Of a DNA stretch of 28,603 bases, positions 16,013-23,292 are shown one piece after another (position 1 is the stretch's first letter; each line of letters starts with the position of its first letter). The stretch is taken from assembly GCA_046758005.1 (NCBI GenBank), contig JBHHZJ010000043.1:1-28603 (forward strand), written 5' to 3'. Under the pieces are notes generated by a model that was not told the origin of the DNA, made no database searches, and saw only the letters and a list, made by a program, of their open reading frames with translations. The DNA is from JBHHZJ01 sp046758005. GTDB taxonomy: Bacteria; Pseudomonadota; Alphaproteobacteria; Kiloniellales; J153. Position numbers and translations under genes: made by a program.

Positions 16013-16951
16013 ATGAGTAGCACGGACACGCCCGGACCGAGCCGACCGACGCGTCGCGGCAAGTGGCGCGAACACGTGCCGCTGATCGAAAGAGCCGCCA
16101 AGGTCCTCACCCTGTCGGAACGCCGCGAGGAGGACGAGGCGCCGCGGGCGCCCCAAATGTCCGAGCCGGCCCGGGTCCGCGACCGGGACCAGGTTGCACA
16201 GGGGTTGCGAACAACCCGGCGAACGAGCAGGCTCGCCGAGGTCGATGTCGCCCGACTTAAAAAGGCTGGTCTTTTGACCCCAGGTGCCGCGCGAAGCCGG
16301 ACCAAGGAAGAGTTCCGGGTTATCAAGCGTTCGGTCCTTCGGCACGCGTTCCAGCCGAACGGGGACGGCGCAAAGGCGAGCAATCTGGTCATGGTCTCGA
16401 GCGCCAAGCCCGGCGAAGGCAAGACCTTCACCGCCATCAACCTCGCAATCAGCATCGCCCTGGAACGCGACTACACGGTGCTGTTGATCGACGCCGATTT
16501 CACCAAACCGGCCATCCTGAAGACACTCGGGATCGAGGCCACGAAGGGATTGGTCGACGTCCTCGAGGATCCGGGCATCGATCTCGCCGACGTCCTGATC
16601 CGCACGAGCATCGACAAGTTAACGGTGCTTCCCGCCGGGCACTCGCACAGCCTGGGCACGGAACTGCTGGCCAGCCAGCGGATGAAGGACATAGTCCACG
16701 AAATCGCCCGGCGCTACCGCGACCGCCTCGTCATCTTCGACTCCCCGCCCATCCTCTCGACCAGCGAGCCCTGCGCTCTGGCCATGCACGTTGGACAGAT
16801 CGTATTCGTCGTGGAGGCGGAAAAAACCCCCAGGTCGGCGGTGCAGGAGGCGCTCGACCTGATCGGCCCGGGCCCGCGCATCGGTTTGGTTCTGAACCGG
16901 TGCCAGCCCCAGCTCGGCCACGCCCAGTTTGGTTCCTATTACAAGCGCTGA
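16013..16951 (+). CDS. BY-type tyrosine autokinase, exopolysaccharide/PEP-CTERM locus (CpsD/CapB-like)
   Basis: 312 residues, cytoplasmic partner of the chain-length protein. A basic N-terminus leads to AGLLTPGAARSRTKEEFRVI, the adaptor typical of PEP-CTERM-locus kinases (recalled as TIGR03018). Walker A SSAKPGEGKT (129-138), Walker A' VLLIDADFTKP (156-166) and Walker B VIFDSPPIL (240-248) are all intact. BY-kinases normally end in a cluster of tyrosines that are autophosphorylated; here only the pair Tyr309-Tyr310 is present in GSYYKR. Phosphorylation cycling would control polymerisation or export. It follows the chain-length gene by 75 bases, with a weak ribosome-binding site (AGAGAG), and is the last gene of the export operon. 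Confidence 0.88.
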   Translation: MSSTDTPGPSRPTRRGKWREHVPLIERAAKVLTLSERREEDEAPRAPQMSEPARVRDRDQVAQGLRTTRRTSRLAEVDVARLKKAGLLTPGAARSRTKEEFRVIKRSVLRHAFQPNGDGAKASNLVMVSSAKPGEGKTFTAINLAISIALERDYTVLLIDADFTKPAILKTLGIEATKGLVDVLEDPGIDLADVLIRTSIDKLTVLPAGHSHSLGTELLASQRMKDIVHEIARRYRDRLVIFDSPPILSTSEPCALAMHVGQIVFVVEAEKTPRSAVQEALDLIGPGPRIGLVLNRCQPQLGHAQFGSYYKR

Positions 16952-16959
16952 GGACGCGC

Positions 16960-16979
16960 GCCCGGTCGCCCTGCCGGGC
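16960..16979 (+). terminator. Weak hairpin after the tyrosine-kinase gene
   Basis: GCCCGG (16960-16965) and CCGGGC (16974-16979) form a 6-base stem with an 8-base loop, nine bases after the stop. No T-tract follows, so an intrinsic terminator is doubtful. More GC-rich hairpins follow up to 17030 in this convergent gap. Confidence 0.25.
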
Positions 16980-17107
16980 CACAGAAGGCCGCGCCCGGCC
17001 ACGGCGCCTCCGGCGGCGAGGCCGGCACCGAACGACGGCCCCGCGCCGATGGTTTGGTTATACCGGCCACCGTCGATATTACGGCCGCGAACCGGCTAGG
17101 GCGTCGA

Positions 17108-17536
17108 CTAGGGCGCCGATCTGCGGCCGCCGTCGGTTCCGGCGCCGGGCTTGCGGCCAAGCCCGATCCTCTTGGCAAGTTTTCGGCGCTGTTCGGAATA
17201 ACTGGCGGCCACCATTGGATAGTTCGGCGGCAGCTTCCATTTGGCCCGGTATTCCTCCGGAGACATGCCGTAGGCCGCCCTCAGATGGCGCTTCAGCGTC
17301 TTCAGCCGCTTGCCGTCCTCGAGGCAAACGATGTAGTCGCCCTTGACCGAGTCCTCGACCGGCACGGCGGGCGCGGGCTCTGCGGTCGGTTCGCGGCCAA
17401 GGCGGGACAACGCCTCGTGCACGCCGTTGATCAGTTGCGGCAATTCGGTTGGATGTACGGGATTGTTGGAGACGTGCGCCGCGACGATCCTCGATGTCAC
17501 CTCGAGCAAATTTACCACTGAACCCTGGTTTGCCAT
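17108..17536 (-). CDS. mucR: MucR/Ros-family transcriptional regulator (copy 1)
   Basis: 142 residues. ATG 17536 has an AGGGGGG ribosome-binding site 4-5 bases upstream, which favours it over an in-frame ATG at 17560. The MucR domain is clear: YIVCLEDGKRLKTLKRHLRA, then SPEEYRAKWKLPPNYPMVA and KRIGLG, in the usual C-terminal position after an oligomerising N-terminal part. Compared with Ros (Cys-Cys-His-His) the second Cys is Asp and the last His is Ala, so zinc binding as in Ros is unlikely. MucR proteins bind AT-rich DNA in an H-NS-like way and regulate EPS, motility and virulence genes in alphaproteobacteria. It is convergent with the EPS export operon, its most obvious possible target. 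Confidence 0.9.
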   Translation of the reverse strand: MANQGSVVNLLEVTSRIVAAHVSNNPVHPTELPQLINGVHEALSRLGREPTAEPAPAVPVEDSVKGDYIVCLEDGKRLKTLKRHLRAAYGMSPEEYRAKWKLPPNYPMVAASYSEQRRKLAKRIGLGRKPGAGTDGGRRSAP

Positions 17537-17630
17537 GGTCCCCCCTGCCAAGTACGGCAACCTTGCGCATCCTCCTTGCGGGCTGTGCGGGATGGATGCC
17601 GATTGTTTTTCGGTTTGTGAGTATTGTTCA

Positions 17631-17660
17631 ACATTAGAAGCCGCTCGCCGGCACTGTCAA
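17631..17660 (-). promoter_or_regulatory. Candidate promoter of mucR copy 1
   Basis: On the minus strand a perfect TTGACA (17660-17655) lies 18 bases from TAATGT (17636-17631), placing the transcript start about 90 bases upstream of the ATG at 17536. The -10 box is poor, and no other promoter stood out in the 226-base gap between parB and mucR. Confidence 0.4.
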
Positions 17661-17762
17661 CATCATTGGCAGGATTTCGGATGTTTGCGGCACTTTTCGG
17701 ACGCACCCGGCCGCTTGTGTGCGCGTGCGCAAGGCCTAAACCCCATGCCCGCGGAACGCGGA

Positions 17763-18896
17763 TTATGGCACCGCGATGCCGAACTTGGCCGCCAGTTCCT
17801 CCTGCGACACGGGCACCGGCGCCGGGCCGTAGGCCACCTCGTTGCGCGCGGCGCCCGCGGGCGGCCAGGGCCGTGCCGGCGCGCTCTTCGGCTCGGCGCC
17901 GTTGGGCCGGGTCTCGGCGCCGGCACCCTTCAGCCGCCGCACCAGGTCCTCGACCTGGCCCAGGCTCGTGAAGTGGATCGTGAAGGTTCCACCCCGGGGC
18001 CCGGCCGAAACGTTCACGCGCAGTCCCAGGACCGCGGAAAGCTCCCGTTCCAGTTCGGCGGTCAGGGACCCGCCGGCCGCCGTCGCGGATCGCCCGCCGG
18101 CGCGCGCCGAGGCGCGCCTTCGTGCGAGCCGCTCGGCCTGGCGCACGGACAGGCCCTTGGCCACGATCCTGCGGGCCAGCTCCTCGGGCCGCTCGGCGCC
18201 AGCGAGGGCGCGCGCGTGGCCGGCGCTCAGATGCCCGTCGCGCAACATCTGCTTGACGGCGGCCGGCAGCCCGAGCAGGCGCAGCGTATTGGACACCTGG
18301 CTCCGGCTCTTGCCCACGACCCGCGCCAGGTCGTCCTGCGAGTGGCCGAACTCCTCCATGAGGCGCCGGTAGCCCTCGGCGGTTTCAAGCGGCGTCAGGT
18401 CCTGGCGATGCACGTTTTCGATCAGGGCCAGCGCCAGCGCCTCGCGGTCCGAGACCTCGCGGACGACGACCGGCACCCGCGGAATGCGCGCCACTCGCGC
18501 GGCGCGCCACCGGCGCTCGCCGGCGACGACCTCGTATCGGTCCTGGCGATTGGGATGGGGCCGGACGATGATCGGCTGGAGCATCCCGTTGACCTCGATC
18601 GAGTCGGCCAGGGCCTGCAGCGCCGCCTCGTCAAAGTCGGAGCGCGGCTGCAGGCGATTGGAATGGAGGTGCTCGGTCGGGACCAGGCGGACGGCCGGGC
18701 CATCCAGGCCGTCGTCGACCGCGGCAGAGCCGTTGGCCAACACCTTGATCTGGGGTTCCAGGACGGCGAAAGCCTGTTCGTCCGGCTGACCGGACGCGCC
18801 GGGGCCATGCGCCGGGATTGCGCCTTCGGTGCCGTCGCAGCCCGTTCGCTCGAACGCCGCGGGCGGGCTCAAATCATGAGCTAGTTCGGTTGCCAC
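17763..18896 (-). CDS. ParB/RepB/Spo0J-family protein without adjacent parA
   Basis: 377 residues from a GTG at 18896 with AAAGGAA 8 bases upstream. The CTP-binding ParB N-domain starts near residue 70 and shows LQPRSDF, GERRWRAAR (126-134) and ENVHRQDL (160-167). An HTH region with GKSRSQVSNTLRLLGLP and GHLSAGHARAL follows, then a linker and a C-terminal region. All core motifs for CTP and parS binding look intact. Compared with housekeeping ParB (about 290 residues, typically starting near a KxxLGKGLxxL motif and following parA), this one has a 65-residue unrelated N-terminal extension and a C-terminal tail, and no parA is nearby. It is probably an accessory or regulatory ParB rather than the chromosome-segregation protein (inference). 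Confidence 0.88.
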   Translation of the reverse strand: MATELAHDLSPPAAFERTGCDGTEGAIPAHGPGASGQPDEQAFAVLEPQIKVLANGSAAVDDGLDGPAVRLVPTEHLHSNRLQPRSDFDEAALQALADSIEVNGMLQPIIVRPHPNRQDRYEVVAGERRWRAARVARIPRVPVVVREVSDREALALALIENVHRQDLTPLETAEGYRRLMEEFGHSQDDLARVVGKSRSQVSNTLRLLGLPAAVKQMLRDGHLSAGHARALAGAERPEELARRIVAKGLSVRQAERLARRRASARAGGRSATAAGGSLTAELERELSAVLGLRVNVSAGPRGGTFTIHFTSLGQVEDLVRRLKGAGAETRPNGAEPKSAPARPWPPAGAARNEVAYGPAPVPVSQEELAAKFGIAVP

Positions 18897-18992
18897 TGGT
18901 CATTCCTTTCGCTGCGCGATGGGCGCGGCGGGCCCCGTGTTTCAGGCCCGGCCTTCCGCCCCTCGCCCGCCATCCTGGAGGGCGTCCCACGC

Positions 18993-19006
18993 CGTCTCAC
19001 GAGACG
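18993..19006. promoter_or_regulatory. Inverted repeat upstream of parB
   Basis: CGTCTC and GAGACG flank AC to give a 14-base dyad about 100 bases upstream of the parB start. It vaguely resembles parS (GTTTCAC/GTGAAAC) but has a different centre. It could be an operator for ParB or part of a terminator for the lipoprotein gene upstream. Confidence 0.35.
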
Positions 19007-19030
19007 CCGCGACATCAACCGGTGTTGCGA

Positions 19031-19048
19031 CAATTTTGGGGCAAATTG
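19031..19048. repeat. Short inverted repeat in the parB upstream region
   Basis: CAATTT and AAATTG, six-base arms separated by TGGGGC, lie in a short AT-rich patch between the lipoprotein stop and parB. They may be part of a parB promoter or operator. Nothing else recognisable lies in this 273-base gap. Confidence 0.3.
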
Positions 19049-19169
19049 GTTGAAAAACGTTTATCGCGGCGGCTCCGGCGATCGGGCGCCGGGCGCGCCA
19101 CACGCCCTGCCCGGCGCTGGCCGGCCCTCGCAGGCAGGCGCCGAGCCGGGGACCCTTCAGCGGTTGGTA

Positions 19170-19688
19170 TTAATTGGCGTGAGGCTCGATGATCGCGGCC
19201 CGGGGGCCCGGATTCTGGGTCTGCCCCTGGATGTGTTGCGCCAGCTCGGCGCTTGTCCGGCCGTCGGTGGGCAGGCCGTGGTCCTTCTGGTACCGGCGAA
19301 TGGCGGCCGCGGTCTTCGGACCCGGGATGCCGTCGGCCGGCCCGGGCTGGTAACCCAGTTCGGCCAGTCCGCGTTGAATGCTCTTAACCATGTCGGCCTC
19401 GGACTCACCGGCCGATCCGCCCGACGCGGCGCGCGAACCCGCACCGTCCTTCTTCCAGAACGGGTCGCCGAGATCGATCGTGTCCTCATCCGTGAGCGCG
19501 CCGGTCAGGCCACCGGCCGCCGCGCCGATCACGACGCCCTCCACGATGCCCAGTCCGGTCACCGCCCCGAGCACCGCCCCGGCGGCCGCGCCCAGGCCGG
19601 CGCCGCTCAGGCCGCGCTCCTCGGTCGTGCTGCCGCAGGCGGACAGCACGAGCGCGAGCGCGACAGCGGCGCAGCCCGAGCGGAACAT
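19170..19688 (-). CDS. Lipoprotein with glycine-zipper segment and peptidoglycan-binding domain
   Basis: 172 residues. ATG 19688 has GGAGG 5 bases upstream; the longer open frame to 19820 is upstream noise. The signal peptide ends in lipobox LVLSAC (Cys about 18). A glycine-zipper region follows (GLGAAAGAVLGAVTGLG and IGAAAGGLTGAL), able to pack in or on membranes. The C-terminal 60 residues are a PG_binding_1 domain: SIQRGLAELGYQPGPADG and KTAAAIRRYQKDHGLPTDG. It would sit in the outer membrane or periplasm and hold peptidoglycan. It has no obvious operon partner. Confidence 0.87.
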   Translation of the reverse strand: MFRSGCAAVALALVLSACGSTTEERGLSGAGLGAAAGAVLGAVTGLGIVEGVVIGAAAGGLTGALTDEDTIDLGDPFWKKDGAGSRAASGGSAGESEADMVKSIQRGLAELGYQPGPADGIPGPKTAAAIRRYQKDHGLPTDGRTSAELAQHIQGQTQNPGPRAAIIEPHAN

Positions 19689-19996
19689 CCCAACCTCCGA
19701 TGACTTGCCCAAAATCCGAACCGGGCGATGCGACATGCATGAAACCAGGCACGTGTAAAAATCACATAAACGAACGGCTATCGAAATGATTGAACGTTTG
19801 TTAATAGACATGAAATTCAATATGACTGTATTTACATTGGTTAATTAATAATTACGACAAAACGTCTCTTATTAATTTCTTAAATTCGGCGACGATTTGG
19901 AAAGAATAAAGCGATTGCTCGCCGAATTAACGGAACGGCAAACGCTCCGCGCCATACTGTCCGCGCCATGCGTGCAATATGCGAGAGGGCTTCGCC
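19689..19996. promoter_or_regulatory. AT-rich divergent intergenic region
   Basis: Between the lipoprotein and the PilZ gene, bases 19740-19893 are very AT-rich (for example TTGGTTAATTAATAATTACG near 19838), in contrast to the GC-rich genes. This is probably the divergent promoter region and a possible MucR-type target. No gene or clear hairpin was found. Confidence 0.45.
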
Positions 19997-20326
19997 GTGC
20001 CAGACAGCGCCAGGAAAGCACCGGATCGTCGCGAACGGCGCCGCCACAAGCGCGCCCACGTCCTGTTCGCCGCGTGCCTGTTGTCGGGGGACCGGCTGGC
20101 GGGCGCGCTGGTCCGCGATGTCTCGGCCGGGGGCGCGAAGCTGCAGCTCACCGAAGGGTTCGATCCCTTCTCGGCCGTGACCCTGAGGATGGCCCGCTCG
20201 GTCGATTTTCACGTCAAGATCGCGTGGCGGAAGGGAAATCTGCTCGGTCTCAGGTTCCGCGAAGGGCACGCGCACATCGCAAGCACACTGGCCGGCCTAC
20301 TGCCCGCGGAGGCGCTGGCGGCCTGA
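19997..20326 (+). CDS. PilZ-domain protein
   Basis: 109 residues from GTG 19997, chosen because GAGAGGG lies 7 bases upstream; an in-frame ATG at 19979 without such a signal is the alternative. The PilZ c-di-GMP motif is seen as an arginine-rich RRERRRHKR near the N-terminus followed by DVSAGGAKLQL. The domain ends in WRKGNLLGLRFRE. This is a single-domain PilZ protein of ordinary length, likely binding cyclic di-GMP in the cytoplasm. Its partner is unknown; the EPS export genes nearby are one candidate system (inference). Confidence 0.82.
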   Translation: MPDSARKAPDRRERRRHKRAHVLFAACLLSGDRLAGALVRDVSAGGAKLQLTEGFDPFSAVTLRMARSVDFHVKIAWRKGNLLGLRFREGHAHIASTLAGLLPAEALAA

Positions 20327-20369
20327 GCGCCGGGCCCCGGGCCGGCGCGCCCGAACCTCCGAGGGTGGC

Positions 20370-21698
20370 ATGAAAGCCGGTGCTTTACCGAAGCCCGAAC
20401 GCGTCAATCAGGTTTGGCTCGACGACGCCTCGGCCGCGCACGAGGCGTACCTCCAGGGCAGGCCCGGCGGCCAGCGGCTGTTCCTCAGCTTCAAGGACGC
20501 ACGGCACCTGGACTTCAGCGGCCGCAACCTCGCCACCGTCGAGATGGTGGCCGCGGAACTGGGCCACGCCAAGTTCGCGGCCGCGTGCCTCGCGCGCGGC
20601 AACCTCTTCGGGGCCAATTTGGAGCACGCGGACATGCCCGCGTGCGACCTGTCCCGGGCCGACCTGCGCGGCGCGAACCTGTCGGGCGCCGACCTCGAGA
20701 AGGCCGACCTCCACGAAGCCGACATCCGCAACGGCTTCATCCTGGTCCAGGACAAGGACGGCAACCTCGTTCCGATCAAGGACGGCGTGGCGCAAATCCG
20801 GGACGTCAACCTGTCTGGCGCCAACCTGAGCAGCGCACTGATGGGCCGGATCGTCGGACCGCGCACCAACCTGACCAACGCGAACTTCAGGAACGCACGG
20901 CTGGTCGCCGCCAACCTGTCGGATTCCGATGTGCGCGGCGCCATCTTCACCGGCGCCGACCTGACCGACGCCAACCTGAGCGGATGCGTCTTTCAAGGCG
21001 CGATGCTCAGCGGCGCGATCCTCAACAACACCAACCTGGATGGGGCGGACCTGACCGCCGCGCATTTCCTGCCGGCCGACCTGCGCTACGCGCATACCCA
21101 CAACCTTCGCTTGCCCAAGGATGTCGAGCGCCTGGACAAGACGATCGTGGAGATCATCGCCGACCACGCGCGCTGGATCGGTTCGCTCGGCCGGGAAGGC
21201 AATCAGGCGGACCTCTCGCGCGTCGACCTCCAAAACCTCGACTTTTCCGGTGTCGATCTGCAGGCCGCGGTGCTGTCGCTTGCCAACGTCTCGTACGGCC
21301 AACTGCGCGCGGCGCGCCTGATCATGGCCAACCTGGCCGGCGTGCTCGGCCTGGAGGCCGATTTAAGCGACGCCGACCTGCGCGGCGCGCGCCTGGACGG
21401 CGCCAACCTGACCGGCGCGTCCTTGCGCTGCGCCAGGCTGGGACCGATGACCCTGATCGGTGTCGTCGACCATACGGTGAACGCGAGCCTGAAGGACACG
21501 AAGCTCAACCGCGCCGATCTCTCCAACGCCGACCTCGAAGCGGTCGACTTCACGCGCGCCAGCCTATGCAACGCGAACCTGAAGGACGCGCGTGTTCACA
21601 ACGCCCGCTTCCTCGACGCGGATCTGACGGGCGCGGACCTGAGGGGCACGGCCATGGAAAAGGCCGACATGCGCGGCGCCGTCGGCGCGCGGTTCTGA
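20370..21698 (+). CDS. Pentapeptide-repeat protein
   Basis: 442 residues, ATG with GAGGG just upstream. Nearly the whole protein from residue 75 is A(D/N)LxX pentapeptide repeats (DLSRADLRGANLSGADLEKA and many more), which fold as a right-handed quadrilateral beta-helix. The repeats occur in two blocks, broken near residues 245-275 by KDVERLDKTIVEIIADHARW, which is not repeat-like and may be a helical insert. Residues 1-60 are also not repeat. Function is unknown; some family members mimic DNA and bind gyrase, but nothing here shows that. No signal peptide is seen, so it is likely cytoplasmic. The four-Cys microprotein follows 35 bases later. Confidence 0.9.
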   Translation: MKAGALPKPERVNQVWLDDASAAHEAYLQGRPGGQRLFLSFKDARHLDFSGRNLATVEMVAAELGHAKFAAACLARGNLFGANLEHADMPACDLSRADLRGANLSGADLEKADLHEADIRNGFILVQDKDGNLVPIKDGVAQIRDVNLSGANLSSALMGRIVGPRTNLTNANFRNARLVAANLSDSDVRGAIFTGADLTDANLSGCVFQGAMLSGAILNNTNLDGADLTAAHFLPADLRYAHTHNLRLPKDVERLDKTIVEIIADHARWIGSLGREGNQADLSRVDLQNLDFSGVDLQAAVLSLANVSYGQLRAARLIMANLAGVLGLEADLSDADLRGARLDGANLTGASLRCARLGPMTLIGVVDHTVNASLKDTKLNRADLSNADLEAVDFTRASLCNANLKDARVHNARFLDADLTGADLRGTAMEKADMRGAVGARF

Positions 21699-21733
21699 CC
21701 GATGACGTGGATCGACGGGCGGGGGACCAGGCC

Positions 21734-21946
21734 GTGAAAGGGTGCCGCAATTGCACGCACTGGCAGCCGCTCGGCGAATATCTGGACCGTGTGGACCCGG
21801 CGACCGCCGGCCACAAGGCGCAACTCGGCCTGTGCCGGCGCTACGCGCCGCGCCCGGTAGCCGCGCGGGCCGACGGGGCCGAAATCCGGTGGCCGCGGGT
21901 CGTCTCGGACGACTGGTGCGGGGAGTGGGACCCGCGGTTCGAGTGA
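21734..21946 (+). CDS. Four-cysteine microprotein, possible metal-binding
   Basis: 70 residues from GTG 21734, with GGGGGA 7 bases upstream; a further in-frame GTG lies at 21707. The pattern C4-x2-C7, LGLCRRYAPRP (Cys34), then a RWP motif and DDWCGEWDP (Cys62) matches small hypothetical proteins that I remember from many proteobacteria, with four Cys spaced to bind one zinc or iron. It directly follows the pentapeptide-repeat gene and may be cotranscribed with it. Function unknown. Confidence 0.7.
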   Translation: MKGCRNCTHWQPLGEYLDRVDPATAGHKAQLGLCRRYAPRPVAARADGAEIRWPRVVSDDWCGEWDPRFE

Positions 21947-22112
21947 CCGCCGCACGGATGCTTTGTCGTCCGATCCTCCGGGATCGAGCGGCGCGGCGCG
22001 GGGCGCGATTGAGATGCATCAAGGCGCCGCGTGCGCCGAGACCCTAAAATAAATATCAATGATCGCGGGCACGGCCGCCATCGCCAACGGGCAAGAGGAG
22101 CCACGAGCCGCC

Positions 22113-22580
22113 ATGGTCGTCATGGAGTGGAACGACGAGATGAGCGTCGGGGTCGCAGAGCTGGACGACGACCACAAGCAGTTGATCCGGGTCATCAACC
22201 AGCTCGGCGCCGATTACGACGACGCGGCCCGGCGCAACGCGGTGCGTCAATCGCTCGTCGCGCTGCAGCGCTACGCCGAGTTCCACTTCGCCCGGGAGGA
22301 GAAGGTCATGGCGGTCTGCGGCTATCCGGCCCTCCAGGCGCACAAGAAGGAGCACGGCGACTTCATCCAGAGAATCCGCGACCTGAACCGCCGCTTCGAC
22401 GCGGACCCGGCGAGGTCGGCCGAGGTCGTCAACGAGGCCCTGCTGACCTTCCTCCAGGATTGGCTCAAGCATCACATCCTGATCGAGGACCAGGCCTACC
22501 GGCCCCACGCCGAATCCAGCCCCGAAGCGCGCGAGGCGGCCAAGTCCTTCAAGGCCACGGAAATCTGGTGGAGCGGCTGA
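22113..22580 (+). CDS. Bacteriohemerythrin
   Basis: 155 residues. The family usually starts just before the EWND motif, so ATG 22113 (MVVMEWNDEMSVGVAELDDDH) is chosen over an upstream ATG at 22059; AGGAG lies 12 bases upstream, somewhat far. Di-iron ligands are visible in order: DDDHKQL, HFAREE, HKKEH and HHILIED. This is the standard single-domain length, with a binuclear iron centre that reversibly binds oxygen in the cytoplasm. Its likely role is oxygen or NO sensing, storage or delivery. It is alone among unrelated genes. Confidence 0.88.
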   Translation: MVVMEWNDEMSVGVAELDDDHKQLIRVINQLGADYDDAARRNAVRQSLVALQRYAEFHFAREEKVMAVCGYPALQAHKKEHGDFIQRIRDLNRRFDADPARSAEVVNEALLTFLQDWLKHHILIEDQAYRPHAESSPEAREAAKSFKATEIWWSG

Positions 22581-22613
22581 TGGGCGCGCGGGCCGCCCGC
22601 GGGGCGCAGGGCC

Positions 22614-22880
22614 TCAAGGCTCGTCCGGGCCGCCCCTGTAGCCCGCCATCACCCAGTCGATCCAGGGCACCAGCGCCGCCGGGAGCACGAACGCCGCGAC
22701 CAGGATCGCGCCCATGACCCACCACCACATCGGGTTGTAGGGCGTCCCGTAAAACACTAGAACGGTCGCCATCGCCGCGGCGCACGACGCGCCGCCCAGG
22801 CTGCAAAGCAGCAACCGCAAGCGCCGGCGTCCCTCCCGATGGACGGATCGTTTCTCCAACGCCTGAAGGTTCTGCTCCAT
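22614..22880 (-). CDS. Small two-helix membrane protein
   Basis: 88 residues. ATG 22880 is preceded by GGGGAG at ideal spacing. A basic N-terminus (KRSVHREGRRRLR) leads to two membrane segments, LLLCSLGGASCAAAMATVLVF and WWWVMGAILVAAFVLPAALV, joined by YGTPYNPM, and a short acidic C-terminus. No family was recognised. The first 42 bases overlap the start region of the divergent membrane-protein gene. Confidence 0.65.
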   Translation of the reverse strand: MEQNLQALEKRSVHREGRRRLRLLLCSLGGASCAAAMATVLVFYGTPYNPMWWWVMGAILVAAFVLPAALVPWIDWVMAGYRGGPDEP

Positions 22881-23189
22881 TCGGTGCTCCCCGTTTCGAG
22901 CGACGCGATCTTGGTCTTTCTGGGCTTGGGATTCTACCTGGCCGTCTGCCTGGTCACGCGCCGTCCGCTGACTTGGGCCTGGGCCCTGCTCCCCGGTTTC
23001 TGCGTCTCCGTGATCCTGGAAGGTTGGGAGATTTGGGACCATTACGGCATGCAGGGTCTGCTCAAACTCGAGGCGCGGGGCCTCGTGGCCATTTTGGTCC
23101 GCCATTCTAGGGACGTTTTGGTCACAAACCTAGCGCCGAGTCTGGTGTTCCTCGTGGCGCTGTCGCTCGAGCGCTTGGCGCAGCGATAG
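22839..23189 (+). CDS. Small membrane protein
   Basis: 116 residues. A short amphipathic N-terminus (FLQRLKVLLHSVL) precedes hydrophobic segments at about 24-40, 46-61 and 96-110. The pattern RRPLTWAWALLPGFCVSVILEGWEI and the C-terminal RHSRDVLVTNLAPSLVFLVAL resemble small VanZ-like membrane proteins of alphaproteobacteria. No strong ribosome-binding site precedes ATG 22839; a GTG at 22884 is the alternative. If 22839 is right, the two divergent genes overlap at their 5' ends. Confidence 0.65.
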   Translation: MDGSFLQRLKVLLHSVLPVSSDAILVFLGLGFYLAVCLVTRRPLTWAWALLPGFCVSVILEGWEIWDHYGMQGLLKLEARGLVAILVRHSRDVLVTNLAPSLVFLVALSLERLAQR

Positions 23190-23292
23190 CGGCGCCTTGC
23201 CGGCGCCGGCGGTCCCAGATCCCAGATTCGGCAGAGTCGGCCCGGATCGGAGCCTCGGTCGTGAGGCTGCGGGGCCCCCGGATCGAGCGGCC

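Noticed and set aside
18993..19006. Canonical parS site upstream of parB
   Set aside because: The dyad differs from GTTTCAC/GTGAAAC in centre and sequence; kept only as an unassigned inverted repeat.
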